Assembly: GCA_964351865.1 (NCBI GenBank)
Contig: CAYGPJ010000022.1
Location: 1-64,000 of the forward strand
Direction: 5' to 3'
From: JBCDJI01 sp964351865
GTDB taxonomy: Bacteria; Verrucomicrobiota; Verrucomicrobiia; Methylacidiphilales; JBCBYL01
Length of the DNA: 64,000 nucleotides
The notes beneath the pieces were generated by a model. The model made no database searches. It was not told where the DNA came from and worked only from the letters and a program-made list of their open reading frames with translations. Shown piece by piece: positions 60,227-64,000 of the stretch (positions are counted from its first letter, which is position 1; each line of letters begins with the position of its first letter). Position numbers and translations under genes: made by a program.

Positions 60227-63200
60227 TCAGAATCCTGACGGGGTAGACTGAGATCCGAGGAATTCGTAATAATTCTTTTCCCAGCTCATGGCCAGCGGCG
60301 ATTCATTGGCGTTGCGTTCGCTATCCACCACGGTGCTGGTCCGTTTCTTGAGAATTTGTTCCACGGTCATCGCTTCAATAAAGAAATGGCCTTTGTTAAT
60401 CGCAGGTGAGAAATAGGTTCTCAAATTAAAGCCGTTACCAGAATCACTCGAATAGGTAGGTGCCGTCTGCTGAATGGTAGCGGCATGCGGCATGTCGAAA
60501 ATAATCGAGTTCGGGAATGTCGCCATCCAGTTACCACCGGCATCGGCAACGACAGTCTGCTGTCCGATTTCTACCCCCAGGCTGTTATAGAGTTTGATCA
60601 CCAGCGTAGTTCCCCGCTCTGCGTGGCCCGAATAAATCGGCATCAACGGCAGAATCGGCTCCCGGAATGGCATCGGATCTTCCGGGTTATACCACTCATC
60701 ATCTTCAGGCTCTTCCTCAAAAGGCAGGAACGTCGGACTGGAAGCATCATAACGGAAGAACGTGCGTGGGTCATCCGGATCAATCGGAGGAATCTCACCA
60801 AAATCATAACCTGTTGCGGCCACACCTGCCGTCAAGGTTAAGGCGGTAACCCGGTCATTTCCTAATGTGCCACCTTCACTTCCCAGCTTATCTTTACCAT
60901 CATTAAAGGCAGCTGGTTGCGTTTCAATAATACGATATTCACCTGTCGAAAGCAATCCACGGGTCGTATTGCCAAATCCAGTGTAGAAGTTTTCCGTGTT
61001 GTTATGATCAAAAATGTAATCTCCAGAACCATTGGTAGTTACGGTCACATCGCGATCATCCGCAGTTCCAAAGATGCCGTCACCGCCGGACCATTCCAGC
61101 TCAACCGATACACCAGAGATTCCATCTTCACCCGCATCCTGAGTGCCATTGTCATTCTTGTCTTCGTAGACCGTTCCGGTAATCGAAGCCGTCGTATTTC
61201 CGAAATCCTGGTTCGTGACGTTGGTTGCCACTAAAGTCACATCGATCAGATTCGTTCCGTTCTCACTATTCCCGAATCCTGTCGGCTGAGTTTCCCGCAC
61301 CAGATAGTTGCCAGCTGTCAGGTTGATAAAGCTGTAAGAACCATCTGCGGATGTGGTGGTCGTTCTAAACGGAGCCTCTACCCCATCGACCACGCCGTTA
61401 TTATTCAGATCTACAATCAACTCAATCGTGACGCCGCCCATACCGGTATCGACGCCATCAAAATCATTATTCTGATCGCGATCATGGTAACTGCGACCTG
61501 AGATTGATATAGGGCCACCCTGATAACCAAAATCGACCGCCTGATCATCTTCATTACTTCCCAACTGTACACTGGCCTGACTGTTGTTGTTCGCATTGGC
61601 AACATTGTCGTCTTTATCAAACGTATTGGTCGCCGCCGTTAACGAAGGAGATGCGGTATCTACTTCGACGATATAATTACCTGCGATAAGATTATCAAAG
61701 AGATAGTTGCCGGAAGCATCGGTTGTATCCGTAGCAATTTTACGGTCCGTTCCGGTTTCAAGTGTTCCGTTGTTGTTCAGGTCCTGCCAGAGACTGATAT
61801 CAACACTTGGAATACCTGGCTCGCCCGTGTCCTGCACTCCATCATTATCCAAATCAAACCAGACAAAGTCACTAATGGAAGCAGAGCCGCGATAGCCGAA
61901 ATCCGCATCATTATAATCCTGACCTGCCGTGATAGTGACCGGTTCAGGGTCGGTAACACCAGTGGCACCAGTTAACGTGGTATCCGCTAAAACATTTCCT
62001 GTATCGGTGACATCGACCAGGTAATCATCTCCAAAGAGGTTCGTGAAATCGTAAGCTCCATTAACATCGGTGGTCAGAGTCTGAATTTTCTTATCCCCTG
62101 CATTAATGGTTCCTGATCCATCCAGATCCCAATACAGATCAATGGTTACCCCGCCAATTCCAGGCTCGGTTCCATTCTGACTGGCATTTCCATCCAGATC
62201 CAGCCAGACCAGATCGCCAATGGAACCGGTTCCGCGATAGCCGAAATCCGCATCGGTAATGCTTGCCGTGGTGATCGTGACATCCGCACGATTTGCCGTG
62301 CCCAGTCCATCCCGGTCGAACGTCTGAACACTGGCCGTTCCATCAGGAAGGTCAGAATTATCGACTGAAACTCGGTAATTTCCTGGAGCTAATCCTGTAA
62401 ATTCATAGGCTCCATTCGCATCGGTATCATCGGTTCCCAGGGTGACATCATCGGTATTACCAAAGATACCGTCCTGCCCCGCATACAGCAGGCTTACCGT
62501 GACATTCGCAATGCCTGCTTCATCCGTATCCTGCGCACCATCGCCATCCACATCAAACCAGACAAAGTCTCCAATACTGAAGTTACCTGTCGTGACGCGA
62601 TCGGTATCCTGACGAGGGTCTGTGGTTGCGGTTGGAGCCTCGACCGTGCCGGTGGCGCCATCGGTGCTGCCATCCGGACCATAATCACGATCCTGAGTAT
62701 CTGTCGGAGTCGTGCTATCTCCAGGATCACTCGTATTATTGTCGTTGCCAGGCTGGCTGTCGAAATGAACCCGCACGTTATTGTCGATGTTCGTATTGGC
62801 CGCCACTCCTGATTTAACCGTGGTGCTGACGACCACGGTGATCGTTGAATCCACCGGCATCTCATCGACCGAAATATTGACCGTGTTCCCTGTCGTGTTA
62901 TCCGTCACCCCGGTCGCACCACCTGCCGGAGTAATGGAATCAATGGTCACATTCTCCAGATTGGAGGGAATCACATCCGCAATACGCACATCATAGGCGG
63001 TCGCGGTCGCGCCATTCGCAGCCGCATTAGTAATGGTCAGCGTGTATTTCAGTGTCTGACCAACGACCACGATATTATCCGCGTCATCGTTGGTCTTGGT
63101 AACGGTTACCTGCGGTTCGATGACCGTGACCGTCGCCGTGTTGTCATTGTCATCTGTGACCCCATCCGCAGATGCATCCAGATCATTAACCAGTGAAGTC

Positions 63201-64000
63201 TGGCCATCCCCGTCACCCGCTGCGGTCACTCCATCGTTAGAAGCCACATCATCCACTCGCGCCTGATAACGATAGGTAAAACTGTCCGTTGCCGTATTGG
63301 CCGTTGCGGCGGTGGCATCACTTGTGCCGGGATTCAACACACTGGTCAAAGTCTGATCCAAGGTGGCGGTATTAAATCCGGTAATCGTCATCCCATTCGC
63401 ATTGACGATGGCTGAACTGTTCGCCACATACGACATTCCCGCAGGCAAGGTGTCATCCAGCTGAATATTGGTGGTCGTCCCCTCGATCACGGTGACCGTA
63501 ACCGTGTAAGTGACGATATCACCAATTCTTGCAGTGGCAGTGTTGACCACTTTTGAAACCGCGAAAGGAGTTCCGACTGTCAGTGTTTCAGTATCTGCCA
63601 GCGCGTAATCATTCAATGCTCCACCGACTCCATCGGCTCCTGTCCGCTCACCGGTAGCGGAACCGGCAGCTCCGGGAGTAACGCCCGTATCATTTCCCGC
63701 ATCATCCGCATTTTTGACCGTATCGGCACCGATCGCGGTTCCCGTCGCACCTGGCAAGCTGGTAAAGGTCACATTGGCTGGGTTTGAGTAGGTATCTCCG
63801 GGGTTGATGGAATTACGTAACGAAACCGTAGCGGTGACCGTCCAGGTGGTGCCCGCTGCTATTTGCGAAATCTCCGCGTCAATGGAATCGGTCGTCAGAT
63901 TGGTGGAATCGGTGACCGTTCCTCCCGTCGTCCCGTTATTGAATGCAATCGCAGTCAAATCAAACTCTGCGGGCAGTGCCAGATCCGCCAGTCGCACATT
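60227..64000 (-). CDS. Large SdrD-like surface protein, N terminus outside the window
   Basis: At least 1257 residues, with the frame open at the window edge, so the 5' end is missing. From N to C: DUF11-like beta repeats (TVTKTNDDADNIVVVGQTLKY), then five SdrD B-type prealbumin-like domains whose starts read SIGDFVWFDVDGDGAQ, SIGDLVWLDLDGNASQ, SISDFVWFDLDNDGVQ, SISGRSYHDRDQNNDF and SITGTVYEDKNDNGTQ (calcium-binding Asp/Asn loops). The C-terminal 230 residues contain an Ig-like segment (YNSLGVEIGQQTVVADAGGN). No LPxTG or PEP-CTERM sorting tail is present. It is Asp/Asn/Thr-rich and nearly free of cysteine, as expected for an exported adhesin. Probable cargo of the neighbouring secretion proteins. 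Confidence 0.88.
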   Translation of the reverse strand, partial: NVRLADLALPAEFDLTAIAFNNGTTGGTVTDSTNLTTDSIDAEISQIAAGTTWTVTATVSLRNSINPGDTYSNPANVTFTSLPGATGTAIGADTVKNADDAGNDTGVTPGAAGSATGERTGADGVGGALNDYALADTETLTVGTPFAVSKVVNTATARIGDIVTYTVTVTVIEGTTTNIQLDDTLPAGMSYVANSSAIVNANGMTITGFNTATLDQTLTSVLNPGTSDATAATANTATDSFTYRYQARVDDVASNDGVTAAGDGDGQTSLVNDLDASADGVTDDNDNTATVTVIEPQVTVTKTNDDADNIVVVGQTLKYTLTITNAAANGATATAYDVRIADVIPSNLENVTIDSITPAGGATGVTDNTTGNTVNISVDEMPVDSTITVVVSTTVKSGVAANTNIDNNVRVHFDSQPGNDNNTSDPGDSTTPTDTQDRDYGPDGSTDGATGTVEAPTATTDPRQDTDRVTTGNFSIGDFVWFDVDGDGAQDTDEAGIANVTVSLLYAGQDGIFGNTDDVTLGTDDTDANGAYEFTGLAPGNYRVSVDNSDLPDGTASVQTFDRDGLGTANRADVTITTASITDADFGYRGTGSIGDLVWLDLDGNASQNGTEPGIGGVTIDLYWDLDGSGTINAGDKKIQTLTTDVNGAYDFTNLFGDDYLVDVTDTGNVLADTTLTGATGVTDPEPVTITAGQDYNDADFGYRGSASISDFVWFDLDNDGVQDTGEPGIPSVDISLWQDLNNNGTLETGTDRKIATDTTDASGNYLFDNLIAGNYIVEVDTASPSLTAATNTFDKDDNVANANNNSQASVQLGSNEDDQAVDFGYQGGPISISGRSYHDRDQNNDFDGVDTGMGGVTIELIVDLNNNGVVDGVEAPFRTTTTSADGSYSFINLTAGNYLVRETQPTGFGNSENGTNLIDVTLVATNVTNQDFGNTTASITGTVYEDKNDNGTQDAGEDGISGVSVELEWSGGDGIFGTADDRDVTVTTNGSGDYIFDHNNTENFYTGFGNTTRGLLSTGEYRIIETQPAAFNDGKDKLGSEGGTLGNDRVTALTLTAGVAATGYDFGEIPPIDPDDPRTFFRYDASSPTFLPFEEEPEDDEWYNPEDPMPFREPILPLMPIYSGHAERGTTLVIKLYNSLGVEIGQQTVVADAGGNWMATFPNSIIFDMPHAATIQQTAPTYSSDSGNGFNLRTYFSPAINKGHFFIEAMTVEQILKKRTSTVVDSERNANESPLAMSWEKNYYEFLGSQSTPSGF

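Noticed and set aside
60227..64000. Cell-wall or exosortase sorting signal in the giant protein
   Set aside because: No LPxTG, no PEP-CTERM tripartite tail and no C-terminal hydrophobic helix is present; the chain ends in a polar sequence.
1..64000. tRNA, rRNA or riboswitch genes
   Set aside because: Intergenic stretches were read for cloverleaf and conserved rRNA segments; only repeats, terminators and possible promoters were found.

Overview
The window most likely comes from a Gram-negative aerobic verrucomicrobiote, probably of the Opitutae/Puniceicoccales type. I infer this from gene content, because no rRNA is present. The indicators are an alternative complex III (ACIII) locus, a lysine-rich HU protein, three-part exporters, large SdrD-like surface proteins, few clear Shine-Dalgarno sites and many short palindromic repeats between genes. 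No tRNA, rRNA, CRISPR array, prophage or full insertion sequence was seen. Apart from the RAYT gene, the mobile DNA is non-autonomous.

Positions 1-27,600 hold mostly housekeeping genes in short units separated by repeats: an ABC-F ATPase, a rhodanese, a RAYT transposase with its REP palindromes, an AMP-forming ligase, a YhaM-type nuclease, YqeY, an ECF sigma/membrane-partner/exported-protein operon, an LptF-type permease, oligoendopeptidase F, PEP carboxylase, an Aas-like acyl-activating enzyme and HU. A small type II fatty-acid/polyketide-like set follows (chain-length-factor-like ketosynthase, FabG, ACP, KAS), then a flippase-like membrane protein, DAHP synthase, a zinc-ribbon protein and a GT2 glycosyltransferase. 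Three repeat families are interspersed: GGCGAGATGCAATCTCGCC REPs, 205-bp MITE-like elements that carry the same modules, and GGGACGGAG perfect palindromes.

Positions 27,574-48,485 (minus strand) form one 20-gene, 21-kb respiratory superoperon. In transcription order it encodes ACIII (actA-F), a small membrane protein, a CcoN-like/CcoO-like/cytochrome c trio, an aa3-type oxidase (I, III, IV, two tiny membrane proteins, II), haem A synthase, a lipoprotein and the ResB/CcsA cytochrome c maturation pair. The CcoN-like protein has lost the histidines that bind copper and high-spin haem, and all but one low-spin haem ligand, so it cannot be a working cbb3 oxidase. The true oxidase subunit I lacks the K-channel lysine, and subunit II carries no fused cytochrome c. 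The CcoNO-like module may therefore be a structural or electron-carrying adaptor between ACIII and the aa3 oxidase.

Positions 50,615-64,000 look like an unusual secretion locus. On the plus strand are a DUF3467-like protein, a GAF-TM-HlyD protein and a PqqD-like/M50 protease/HlyD fusion. On the minus strand are a large SdrD-like surface protein (cut by the window edge), a TolC-like lipoprotein with a C-terminal membrane helix, a SecA shortened to its ATPase motor and a third HlyD adaptor. No ABC exporter is present in the window. The truncated SecA as motor and the M50 membrane protein as inner-membrane core are the obvious hypothesis for a hybrid exporter of the giant protein.
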